Assembly (NCBI RefSeq): GCF_018255755.1
Contig: NZ_CP073766.1
Span: forward strand, 2,356,001-2,420,000
DNA from: Chitinophaga sp. HK235
GTDB lineage: Bacteria > Bacteroidota > Bacteroidia > Chitinophagales > Chitinophagaceae
Reading direction: 5' to 3'
DNA: 64,000 nucleotides
Position 1 is the stretch's first letter; each line of letters begins with the position of its first letter. The translations under genes and the position numbers were made by a program. The notes under the pieces were generated by a model. The model had not been told where the DNA came from, ran no database searches, and was given only the letters and a program-made list of their open reading frames with translations. Positions 25,401 to 32,936 of the stretch are shown piece by piece.

Positions 25401-25998
25401 TGTTGATTTCAAACAGCAGGTCCTCAATACGGTTAAGGTCACCTTCTGTGGCTTCCAGTTTGGATTTAGCTTCTTTTTTACGGGTTTTATATATGGAGAT
25501 GCCTGCCGCTTGTTCCAGCATGCGGCGACGGCTGTTTTCCTTGTCTTTGATAATATCGTCTACCATTCCTAACTCGATAATGGCATAGGAATCAGTGCTG
25601 ACACCAGTGTCCATAAAGAGGTTATGGATGTCTTTAAGGCGGCAGGCCACGTCATTTAGGCGGTATTCGCTATCGCCGTTTTTGTAGAATTTGCGGGTAA
25701 TGGTGACGGTAGTAAATTCGGTAGGCAGTACGTTTTTGGTATTTTCAAAGGTAAGGCTCACCTCTGCCATACCGCTGGCGGAACGTGTTTTGGAACCGTT
25801 GAACACAAGCCCGGCTTGGTTTTCCGAACGCAGGTTGCTAATTTTATGTTCCCCGATCACCCAGCGGATGGAGTCGATAATATTACTTTTGCCGCAACCG
25901 TTTGGGCCTATTACTCCGGTTATCCCTTCATCAAAGTTCAAGACGGTTTTATCAGCAAAACTTTTAAAGCCTTTTATTTCTAGTGTTTTTAAGCGCAC
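22468..25998 (-). CDS. smc: Chromosome segregation protein SMC
   Basis: A 1176-residue SMC ATPase. The N-terminal head begins RLKTLEIKGFKSFADKTV with Walker A VIGPNGCGKSNIID; long coiled coils (about 170-500 and 680-1000) flank a hinge (about 510-670). The C-terminal head has the signature LSGGEKTLTATALLFA and Walker B FCILDEVDAPLDDANV, with VTHNKQTM. It compacts and segregates chromosomes with ScpA/ScpB, which are not in the window. The start codon is GTG (25998); there is no nearby ATG that keeps the conserved RLK start. A -7 promoter match lies 28 bases upstream. Confidence 0.97.
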   Translation of the reverse strand: MRLKTLEIKGFKSFADKTVLNFDEGITGVIGPNGCGKSNIIDSIRWVIGEHKISNLRSENQAGLVFNGSKTRSASGMAEVSLTFENTKNVLPTEFTTVTITRKFYKNGDSEYRLNDVACRLKDIHNLFMDTGVSTDSYAIIELGMVDDIIKDKENSRRRMLEQAAGISIYKTRKKEAKSKLEATEGDLNRIEDLLFEINNNLKTLESQARKAERFYEVKKEYRDISIELAKAALEGFNVTFRELSDKQQEESDRKLQLETEITTAEAAVEEDKLHFVAKERELQALQKSFNELVATIRTKENDKNLASQQLTYLREREKSISDFLSNAEGQLQGLTTSIEFSEKQVVEEAEVFESMEDELETLREMVEDKKERFQQKKQSLETLRNDQQRWQRQQFEAEKKVAVADTSVQNLQRSIQQLQEEKNSRLQQITQLEAEKETLQQTITTSKNELDEMVRFQEETKNKILATQSDIEGLRDQLVDENRKLDSKRNEFDLLKSLVDSLEGYPESIKFLKKNPDWNNNAPILSDIFFCKEDYRTCVENLLEPYLNYYVVNNVAEAVQAIQLLDTHKKGKANFFILDQFRPQTNSLLAPAGTIPALDVVEIEEKYKGLGHHLLGKVFIGEDLTRLEFSQVSDDGICLVEKSGRMHRGKFNITGGSVGLFEGKKLGRAKNLEKLEVEIKDLEAVVGRLRTQIQDKHNEVLGYNSQLNENNINAAREKINQMNNQLFGLQNRIENFHHLIEAGDKRLEEMQQSLSANQESISGVREELENLNDRVGELQDGIAEADRMAQEAEQQFNMANVQFNNQNLQHTRQHSKVQALKQELEFKRKQLADLHTQITSNKAQLEDTVANVAAAEEKRNAADEGLVELFRRRQEEEKALNEKDQEYYNFRNHLQELETTLRAKQKAREQLEQQLNMVKDKVNELKLQLASMKERLSVEFKVNLDEIIDEQRHSELPTEELQASAERLKKRLENMGEINPTAIEAYQEMKKRYEFILEQKTDLVNAKDSLLATIQEVETTANQKFLETFNMVKENFIRVFKALFTEEDQCDMILSDPENLADTGIEIIAKPKGKRPAAITQLSGGEKTLTATALLFAIYLIKPAPFCILDEVDAPLDDANVGKFTNMIRKFSDNSQFIIVTHNKQTMAAVDVIYGVTMQEPGVSKLVPVDFRSLN

Positions 25999-26385
25999 GA
26001 CTTACTCCGAGGTTTTTTTAAGGCGTCAAAGATATAATTTTACCCGAATGAAAAAGTAAATTAAGTGAGAAGCAAGTATCTCCCTTAATTTTTTATACAC
26101 ACTGTGGCGAAAAATATTACCGCAGAAGCTCTCGCTGATTTTCTAAAAGACTGATTATAAATATAGTAAAAAGCACGATTATAATTTAATTGCCTGTGAG
26201 AAATTTACATTAACAGGGAATGTTAAATTGTATCCGCTGGTACCTACCGCTCCGGAATAGCAGTAACATTTCATAGCTTGTGTAGCTAATCCGGCAGCAC
26301 CTATGTAGCTATGCCAGAATGACTTATGCCATTTTATCCATATAGGCCGCCCCGGAGTAATACCTCAAAATAATCCATTCTACCC
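25999..26385. other. 387-base divergent intergenic region between smc and the beta-barrel gene
   Basis: A/T-rich in its first half. The only recognisable element is the smc promoter candidate at 26027-26034. A short GTAGCTA motif occurs twice (near 26283 and 26308). No RNA gene, repeat unit or small protein was recognised. Confidence 0.65.
26027..26034 (-). promoter_or_regulatory. Candidate -7 promoter element of smc
   Basis: Read on the minus strand the sequence is TATCTTTG, an exact match to TAnnTTTG, 28 bases before the GTG start. A -33 TTTG is not evident. Confidence 0.5.
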
Positions 26386-28785
26386 ATGACGCTAAGAGGC
26401 ACATTGCTGTTGTTCCTGTTATTGATTGTTATTTCCCTTCAGGCCCGCCAGCAAGGGGGATCTGTTACCGGGCAGGTGATAGACAGCATTACCGGGAAAC
26501 CGGTAGAATTTGCGACTGTAGTACTGATGCAGGCGGCCGATCGTAAAGCTGTTGCCCATACCCTCGCCGACAGTCAGGGAGGTTTTAACTTCGGAAGCGT
26601 GGCCTTTGGCTCCTATCAGATAGGCATTACCATGCTGGGCTATACTCCCCGTATGCTCGACTCGTTCAGGGTAGATGCAGCCCATCTCACCCACCGCCTG
26701 GGCATCCGCTACCTGTCACAAACCATGCGGCAGCTGGGCGGAGTGACCGTTACCGGCAAAAAGCCACTGATTGAGCTGGAAGATGAAAAACTGATTTACA
26801 ACGTAGAAAATGATATCGAAAAAGATAACAGCTCCGCTTCGGATATCATGCGTAAAATACCATTGGTCACCGTTGATGCCGACGGAACCATCAAATTAAA
26901 AGGCCAGACCAACTACAAAGTGTTACTAAACGGAAGGGCCACTTCCATGATCACCAGAGACCCCAAAGAAGCTCTAAAAGCCTATCCTGCCAGTATCATC
27001 AAAAAAATAGAAATTATCACCGAGCCATCCGCCAAGTACGATGCAGAAGGGATCGGAGGTATTATCAACATCATCACCCAAAAACAGGTGATAGGATATA
27101 ATGGTAGCCTTTACAGCAATTATAACACCATGGGCAGGTTCAGTGGCGGGGCTTCCATCAGCGCGCGGAAAAAGAAAGTCGGTATTACCGCTTATGCAGG
27201 CGGGAACCAAAATAGTACCCGCCTCAGCAGCTCCATCAGCAGGGAAAGCTTTATCCCCGGCAACGAAGGGCTATTACTGCAAAACACAGAAACCAGGAAT
27301 AACAGCCATACCCTGTTCGGCAGCCTTGAACTTACCTACGACATAGATAGCTCCAACAGTGTGACGATGTTTGGTAATGGCAGTATTAACAAATCTGTCG
27401 TTCGCATGCCCCAGGACAACTTCTGGTATAACAGTGCGCGCCAACTTAGTCAAACCGGTATTTACACCAGTGATAACTACAGTGATGCTCATGGCACAGG
27501 GTTTGGCCTGGACTACCAGCATAAATTCAAACAACCCGGACATGAACTATCATTTGTACTAAACAGAACCACCAGTTCCGGAAACGGGCATACCGATAAT
27601 GGTCAACATAACGAACCCGGCACAGACAGTTTTTACCGAAATGATAATACTACCCAAAATCTAATGACTGCAGTACAAGCAGATTATACCCTGCCATTAC
27701 CTCACGACCAGAAACTGGAAGCCGGCTTCAAAGGTACTTTTCAATATGCAGAAAATAATGCTACGCAAACTATCAGAAATTCAAAAGGTGATACGGTCCC
27801 GAACCCTGAACGCTCTAATATTTTTAACACCAAACTGGACATTCTGGCTTTTTACTTAACCTACCGTTTTAAAATTGGGTCCAAGATAAGCGTTAAGCCC
27901 GGTACGAGGTTGGAACAGACTTATCAAACAGGGGATTTTATTTCCAATAATACTAAAATCAAAAGCAACTACCTCAGCTTGATACCCACCATTAACATTA
28001 CCTGGCAGATGGAACCCCTCAGTAGCTTATCTTTATCCTATAGTCGCAGATTACAACGACCCAGTATTCATATGCTCAACCCATATGTCAATGATAATGA
28101 TCCCAACAATATTGTACACGGTAATCCGAATCTAAAACCCTCTTATGCTAACAGCTTTGGGCTTTACTACAATAAAATCCTGGAAAAATTTAGTCTGAAT
28201 ACAGGCATAGACTACACTTTTATCAATAATTATATTCAGAGTATCATCAGCGTTGACACCACAAAAGGTATCACTATCTCCACCTTTGACAATGTTGGCA
28301 GATCAAATGCTACTGGCCTCAGTCTAAGTCTTCGCTTTGCATTAACCAAAAAATGGAATATAAATATCAATGGGCGGGTTTTGTACGCAGATTTCAACAA
28401 TGGCAGCAACCTGCGAAGCAGCGGCATATCTGGAACAGTATATACAAACACAGATTATAACTTCGGGCATGATTTCCGCGCCGATGCCTACGGGTATTGG
28501 TACTCCAGTAGTCCCAGCCTGCAGGGCAGCAGCGGATCCAATATCGGCTATGGATTCACTCTCCGTAAAGATCTGTTCAATAAAAAACTATCCCTCAGCC
28601 TGGCCGCTGACCAGCCCTTCCGGAAGCAACGCCCTATGGTGTCTGAAACAAAGGATGCCTCTTTTCACCGGATATTCACTTCCTATTTCCCGGCGAACTC
28701 ATATAATATATCCATTAGCTGGCGTTTCGGGAAACTAACCACCAGCGCTACACGAAACAAAAGCGTAGTCGATACCGGTCAATAA
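26386..28785 (+). CDS. Outer membrane beta-barrel family protein with carboxypeptidase-regulatory-like domain
   Basis: A 799-residue exported protein: signal peptide (LLLFLLLIVISLQA), a CarboxypepD_reg-like domain (GQVIDSITGKPVEFATVVLM, about residues 28-110), a plug-like segment (SASDIMRKIPLVTVDADGT, KIEIITEPSAKYDAEGIGGI) and a long barrel domain of alternating strands to the end, as in the OMP_b-brl_3 family related to TonB-dependent receptors. It may be a transporter or an assembly-related barrel; no SusD partner or regulator lies next to it, so its substrate is unknown. It stands alone between smc and the FUSC gene. Confidence 0.87.
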   Translation: MTLRGTLLLFLLLIVISLQARQQGGSVTGQVIDSITGKPVEFATVVLMQAADRKAVAHTLADSQGGFNFGSVAFGSYQIGITMLGYTPRMLDSFRVDAAHLTHRLGIRYLSQTMRQLGGVTVTGKKPLIELEDEKLIYNVENDIEKDNSSASDIMRKIPLVTVDADGTIKLKGQTNYKVLLNGRATSMITRDPKEALKAYPASIIKKIEIITEPSAKYDAEGIGGIINIITQKQVIGYNGSLYSNYNTMGRFSGGASISARKKKVGITAYAGGNQNSTRLSSSISRESFIPGNEGLLLQNTETRNNSHTLFGSLELTYDIDSSNSVTMFGNGSINKSVVRMPQDNFWYNSARQLSQTGIYTSDNYSDAHGTGFGLDYQHKFKQPGHELSFVLNRTTSSGNGHTDNGQHNEPGTDSFYRNDNTTQNLMTAVQADYTLPLPHDQKLEAGFKGTFQYAENNATQTIRNSKGDTVPNPERSNIFNTKLDILAFYLTYRFKIGSKISVKPGTRLEQTYQTGDFISNNTKIKSNYLSLIPTINITWQMEPLSSLSLSYSRRLQRPSIHMLNPYVNDNDPNNIVHGNPNLKPSYANSFGLYYNKILEKFSLNTGIDYTFINNYIQSIISVDTTKGITISTFDNVGRSNATGLSLSLRFALTKKWNININGRVLYADFNNGSNLRSSGISGTVYTNTDYNFGHDFRADAYGYWYSSSPSLQGSSGSNIGYGFTLRKDLFNKKLSLSLAADQPFRKQRPMVSETKDASFHRIFTSYFPANSYNISISWRFGKLTTSATRNKSVVDTGQ

Positions 28786-28854
28786 TTCTGTAAGCAGAAA
28801 CCATTGGGTAAGCCATTGTACAAATAAGAAATAGCGAAAGCTATTGCGCTCTCT

Positions 28855-28885
28855 TTTGCCGCTTTCATCTTTGCGTGTATCTTTG
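28855..28885 (+). promoter_or_regulatory. Bacteroidota-type promoter before the FUSC gene
   Basis: A TTTG at 28855-28858 (-33 element) and TATCTTTG at 28878-28885 (-7 element) are separated by 19 bases, the normal Bacteroidota spacing. This is the best complete promoter in the window. Transcription would start near 28892, about 17 bases before the TTG start codon. Confidence 0.65.
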
Positions 28886-28908
28886 TGTTTTCAAAAACAG
28901 ATTGACGT

Positions 28909-31131
28909 TTGCGTACAGAACAGCGGATCAACGATATTAAGAGCTTCCTTTACAGTTATCATTTCAGCAACGGTTTGCGCACCACTATCAGTGTGGTGGT
29001 CCCATCCCTTATATTTGCGGCCATTGGCCAACTGGGCCTGGGTATTGCCATGTCGATGGGTGCCTTGTGTACCGCCCTCAGCGATGTACCAGGTACTATC
29101 ATCCATAAGCGCAACGGGCTTATCATCAGCACCATCCTGATTTTTATTACGGCACTGGGTACAGGGCTGCTATTGCCTTACCCAACACCGATGGCTTTCT
29201 GGATACTGGGTTGTTGTTTTGTATATGCAATGATGCTGGTGTATGGCAACCGAGGCGGTAATATCGGCACCGGCTGTCTGCTGATTATGGTCTCCATCCT
29301 TGGTGAGACTCATCTTTCACCAAAGATGACGGTAGTGTACGCAGGCATGGTACTGCTGGGCAGTATCTGGTACTCCCTGCTGGCGCTGATCCTGTGGCAG
29401 ATCCGGCCCTACCTCAACGTACAACAGGCCCTGGGTGACTGTATCCTGCAAACCGCCCGCTACCTGGAACTGAGAGCTAATTTCTATACCCCGGGAGTAG
29501 ATGTTGTGGCCAACTACAAGGCTGTACTGGCCCAACAGGTGATCGTCAACGAAAAACAGGAAAACGTGCGCGAGCTGCTGTTAAAAAGACGCTCAGCCCA
29601 ACAAGGTACCACCAGTATCAACAAAAGTATGGTACTCATCTTCCTGGACATGGTGGACCTGCAGGAACAGATCATGGCCTCCCAGACAGACTATAATGCC
29701 CTCCAGCGTGATTTCCGGCAGGATGATATCCTCGGAAAATTCCATGCCCTCATCACCGAATTTGTGGAAGAACTCGAAAACATAGGACTGGCTGTGGCAG
29801 CCGGACAACGCTCCCTGCCCAAAACCAATCTGAAATATGAAATGGAAAAGGTGAAAAAGGCAATAGCGGACATCACCCTCAAACTGCCTACCCTGGCAGA
29901 GAGGACCCGTACCATCCCACTCACCAATATCCTTCAGAACCTACAGGACATGGCGCAAAGGATCTACAACCTGCACCGCCTTACCCGCCTCGAACGACTG
30001 AAAGATGCCACCATTGATCCCAAGCTGGAACTGTCTAAGTTTACCACCCGACAGAAATATGATTTTGAAACTTTCCGGGACAACCTCACCTTTAAATCCC
30101 ATATTTTCAGGCATGCTATCCGCGTAAGCCTCGCTACCGTGACTGGTTATCTGCTGGGAATGACCCTGCATCTGGACCGTGTGTACTGGATCCTCCTGAC
30201 GATTGTGGTAATCCTGAAACCCGGCTTCGGCCTTACCCGCTCACGCAGCATACAACGCCTGATAGGTACTGTACTCGGAGCACTCTTTGCTGCCGGGCTG
30301 CTTTACATCACACATAACAATACCATTATATTCATCACCATGCTGCTGTGTATCCTGGGCGCCTATAGTTTTATGAGCTTCCAGTATACGCTGAGTGTGT
30401 TTTTTGTAACCCCCTTTATCATCTTCCTGTTGCATTTCCTGCATCCGGCTGATCTCTACAATGCTACCCAAAGAGTACTCGACACCTTTATTGGCGGAGG
30501 CATCGCCTTCTTCGCCAATATGTTGCTGTGGCCTTCCTGGGAACACAATACCCTGCCAGGGTTCATGCAAAAAATGCTGCTCTCCAACCGAAAATACTTT
30601 GAACTGGTGTTAAAGGTATACGCCGGAGAAAGCAATACCGTGACGGATTTCAAACTGGCCCGTAAAGCCACTTATGTAGACACGGCCAATATGATGGCCG
30701 CCTTCCAGCGGATGCTGTCTGAACCTAAAAGCAAACAGAAAAACGCCTCCAAAGTATATCACTTTGTAGTACTGAACCATACCCTTACTTCCCATATAGC
30801 CGCCCTGGCCGCATACAGCATGCATCACGGTGTGCAGTTTCCCAGGCCGGAATACCGGGAAATAACCAATTACCTGCTATCTTACATGGACCAGCTGTAC
30901 CTGATGATTGATCCCCAGACCCGCGAACAAGCCCAACTACAGGCTCCCATCAACGCTTTTGATACACTGGATGAACATCTGCACAACCTGGTGCATCTCA
31001 GACAGCTCGAGATCAACGAAGGTAAAGGTGCTACCCCCATCAGGGATGAAATGCTGGAAACCAAACAGGTCCATGACCAGCTGCAGGCCATGCTTTCTCT
31101 CGTAAAAGATATGGGTAAAGCGCTGAGCTGA
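28909..31131 (+). CDS. FUSC-family inner membrane protein (YccS/aromatic acid exporter-like)
   Basis: A 740-residue protein with two blocks of membrane helices: an N-terminal set (LRTTISVVVPSLIFAAIGQL onward, about residues 20-165) and a central set (HAIRVSLATVTGYLLGMTLH onward, about 400-550), separated and followed by large soluble helical regions. This duplicated layout is that of the FUSC/YccS family, implicated in export of small aromatic acids. The only usable start is TTG 28909. The IS1182-type element begins about 50 bases after its stop, so the gene is intact but its terminator region was hit. Confidence 0.85.
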   Translation: MRTEQRINDIKSFLYSYHFSNGLRTTISVVVPSLIFAAIGQLGLGIAMSMGALCTALSDVPGTIIHKRNGLIISTILIFITALGTGLLLPYPTPMAFWILGCCFVYAMMLVYGNRGGNIGTGCLLIMVSILGETHLSPKMTVVYAGMVLLGSIWYSLLALILWQIRPYLNVQQALGDCILQTARYLELRANFYTPGVDVVANYKAVLAQQVIVNEKQENVRELLLKRRSAQQGTTSINKSMVLIFLDMVDLQEQIMASQTDYNALQRDFRQDDILGKFHALITEFVEELENIGLAVAAGQRSLPKTNLKYEMEKVKKAIADITLKLPTLAERTRTIPLTNILQNLQDMAQRIYNLHRLTRLERLKDATIDPKLELSKFTTRQKYDFETFRDNLTFKSHIFRHAIRVSLATVTGYLLGMTLHLDRVYWILLTIVVILKPGFGLTRSRSIQRLIGTVLGALFAAGLLYITHNNTIIFITMLLCILGAYSFMSFQYTLSVFFVTPFIIFLLHFLHPADLYNATQRVLDTFIGGGIAFFANMLLWPSWEHNTLPGFMQKMLLSNRKYFELVLKVYAGESNTVTDFKLARKATYVDTANMMAAFQRMLSEPKSKQKNASKVYHFVVLNHTLTSHIAALAAYSMHHGVQFPRPEYREITNYLLSYMDQLYLMIDPQTREQAQLQAPINAFDTLDEHLHNLVHLRQLEINEGKGATPIRDEMLETKQVHDQLQAMLSLVKDMGKALS

Positions 31132-31153
31132 TTCATAAATAAAAAAACTGCAG

Positions 31154-31188
31154 CCCCTTTTGCCTGGTAAATCATTCAGCAAAAGGGG
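31154..31188 (+). terminator. Hairpin at the FUSC 3' end formed together with the IS left end
   Basis: CCCCTTTTGC at 31154-31163 is complementary to GCAAAAGGGG at 31179-31188; the last four G belong to the IS terminus. The next bases are the IS hairpin and T-run, so transcription of the FUSC gene would end here. Confidence 0.45.
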
Positions 31189-31221
31189 GGTGTCTCAAAA
31201 GACACTCCCTTCTTTTTTTTT
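31184..31221 (+). terminator. Inward-reading terminator at the IS left end
   Basis: GGTGTCT-CAAA-AGACAC followed by TCCC and a T-rich stretch ending in nine T (31213-31221). It would stop host transcription entering the element from the FUSC gene. Confidence 0.7.
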
Positions 31222-31229
31222 GGGGGGGG
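31213..31229 (+). repeat. T9-G8 homopolymer tract upstream of the transposase
   Basis: Nine T followed directly by eight G, 34 bases before the transposase ATG. Such tracts are prone to slippage during replication or sequencing. Confidence 0.9.
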
Positions 31230-31263
31230 AAATCTGCGGGGTAGCTTTTTCCGTTTTTATAGT

Positions 31264-32811
31264 ATGCCCAAAGGAAAAACACTATCAGTAGTCTTTAAAG
31301 CCAATCAGCAGCACCAGGCTATGCTTTTCCCTCCCGAGATTGGGGATCTGATAGCCGAGAATCACCCAGTTCGTGTGGTGGATGACGTAATAGAAAAGAT
31401 CGATATAACTTTATTGCTGAAGCGTTATAAAGCAGGAGGAACCAGCAGTTACCATCCCAGGATGTTATTGAAAGTCCTTATTTACGCTTATATAAATAAC
31501 ATTTACAGTAGCCGTAAAATAGAGGAGGCACTAGGCCAGAACATCCACTTTATGTGGCTTAGTGGTATGAGTAAACCCGATCATAATACGATCAACAGGT
31601 TCCGTGGTGAACGCTTGCAAAAGGTATTACAACCTATATTCACCCAGGTGGTATTGTTGTTATGCGAAGAAGGCTTACTGAACATAAAAGAACTGTACAC
31701 TGACGGGACAAAGATAGAATCGCAGGCAAATCGCTACAGTTTTGTATGGAGCAATGGCATTAAGTACAGTAAAGAAAAAATAAAACAGCAGCTTAATGAC
31801 TTGTGGAAATATGCACAATCAGTGGCAGCTTCAGAATTGGGTGATGATACGGACCCATCCGGATATGACAAAATCGACAGTGAAAAAGTCAGTAAAACAA
31901 TAGCGGCCATCAATGACGCCCTCAAAGAAAAACCCATAGACAAGCGGATCAGACAAAAGCTGGGATATGCTCACCGTAACTGGCCTTCAGCGTTGGATAA
32001 GTATGAGCAACAGGAACAAATAATAGGCTCTAACCGCAATAGCTATAGCAAAACAGATCCCGCCGCTACCTTTATGCGTATGAAGGAAGATCATATGAAG
32101 AATGGTCAGCTTAAACCAGCTTATAATCTCCAGATAAGTACTAATAATCAATACATCGTCAATTACAGCCTTCATCAGCAGTCCACGGATACATCAACTT
32201 TAATCAGTCATCTCCTGCAGTATATACGGTTATATAAACGAGTGCCCGCCAATATTACAGCGGATGCAGGGTATGGCAGCGAACAGAACTATCAATGGTT
32301 GGAAAACAGGAGAATTACGGCTTATGTTAAGCATGCTTCCTTCGATCGCAACCAGCACCGGTCAACTAAAACCAGGGAAATGTTCAAGGCCCAAAACCTA
32401 CCCTACAATGCTGAAAAGGACCACTATATCTGCCCTGCCGGCCAGCGAATGCGTAGAAAAAGTACGTTCCCAAAAACAACTAAAAACGGGTACGGGCAAA
32501 CAATAACTACTTATCAAGCCAGAACATGCGAAGGATGTACATTACGGCAGATGTGTCATGATCAACAAACAAATCGCATCATAGAAGTAAATCATAATCT
32601 AAATCGTCTTAAGGAGCTGGCTGACAAACGATTAAAAGGAAGAAAAGGAATACAGAAGCGTAAACAACGTTGCCATGACGTGGAATCTGTCTTCGCAAAT
32701 ATTAAGCATAATCATGGCTTTAAAAGATTTATGCTAAAAGGGATGGATAAAGTGTCAATCGAAATGGGATTAATGGCTATGGCACACAATCTTAGAAAGA
32801 AAACAGCATAA
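31264..32811 (+). CDS. IS1182-family transposase
   Basis: A 515-residue DDE transposase. The N-terminal MLFPPEIGDLIAENHPVRVV and SGMSKPDHNTINRFR are typical of IS1182. The catalytic acids are expected in YTDGTKIESQAN, TADAGYGSEQNYQW and HDVESVFANIKHNHGFKRF. Before the last lies a cysteine-rich segment, CEGCTLRQMCHD, common in this family. The frame is full length and uninterrupted. Its wording is more A/T-rich than its neighbours, consistent with recent arrival. Confidence 0.95.
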   Translation: MPKGKTLSVVFKANQQHQAMLFPPEIGDLIAENHPVRVVDDVIEKIDITLLLKRYKAGGTSSYHPRMLLKVLIYAYINNIYSSRKIEEALGQNIHFMWLSGMSKPDHNTINRFRGERLQKVLQPIFTQVVLLLCEEGLLNIKELYTDGTKIESQANRYSFVWSNGIKYSKEKIKQQLNDLWKYAQSVAASELGDDTDPSGYDKIDSEKVSKTIAAINDALKEKPIDKRIRQKLGYAHRNWPSALDKYEQQEQIIGSNRNSYSKTDPAATFMRMKEDHMKNGQLKPAYNLQISTNNQYIVNYSLHQQSTDTSTLISHLLQYIRLYKRVPANITADAGYGSEQNYQWLENRRITAYVKHASFDRNQHRSTKTREMFKAQNLPYNAEKDHYICPAGQRMRRKSTFPKTTKNGYGQTITTYQARTCEGCTLRQMCHDQQTNRIIEVNHNLNRLKELADKRLKGRKGIQKRKQRCHDVESVFANIKHNHGFKRFMLKGMDKVSIEMGLMAMAHNLRKKTA

Positions 32812-32874
32812 AATCAGGTTAACCCTTCACTTCTAAAAATGGAAACTGGAGAATCATTATAACAACCGGAATTT

Positions 32875-32913
32875 ATAAAAAAGAAGCCGTCTCTTGTTTT
32901 GAGACGGCCCCCT
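32875..32913 (-). terminator. Inward-reading terminator at the IS right end
   Basis: On the minus strand GCCGTCTC (32908-32901) pairs with GAGACGGC (32893-32886) and is followed by TTCTTTTTTAT. It mirrors the left-end hairpin and would block transcription entering the element from the right. Confidence 0.7.
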
Positions 32914-32936
32914 CAAAAACAGTTTCAATCAATATC

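Larger units (their letters stand above)
31184..32913 (+). mobile_element. Complete IS1182-family insertion sequence
   Basis: About 1730 bases with one transposase gene. The ends are imperfect inverted repeats: AGGGGGGTGTCTCAAAA at the left and, on the opposite strand at the right, AGGGGGCCGTCTCAAAA. The flanks both show CAAAA (31180-31184 and 32914-32918), which may be a target duplication, with one base of uncertainty because the left terminal A is shared. Each end also carries a hairpin that reads inward as a terminator. The transposase frame is intact, so the element may be active. Confidence 0.85.
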
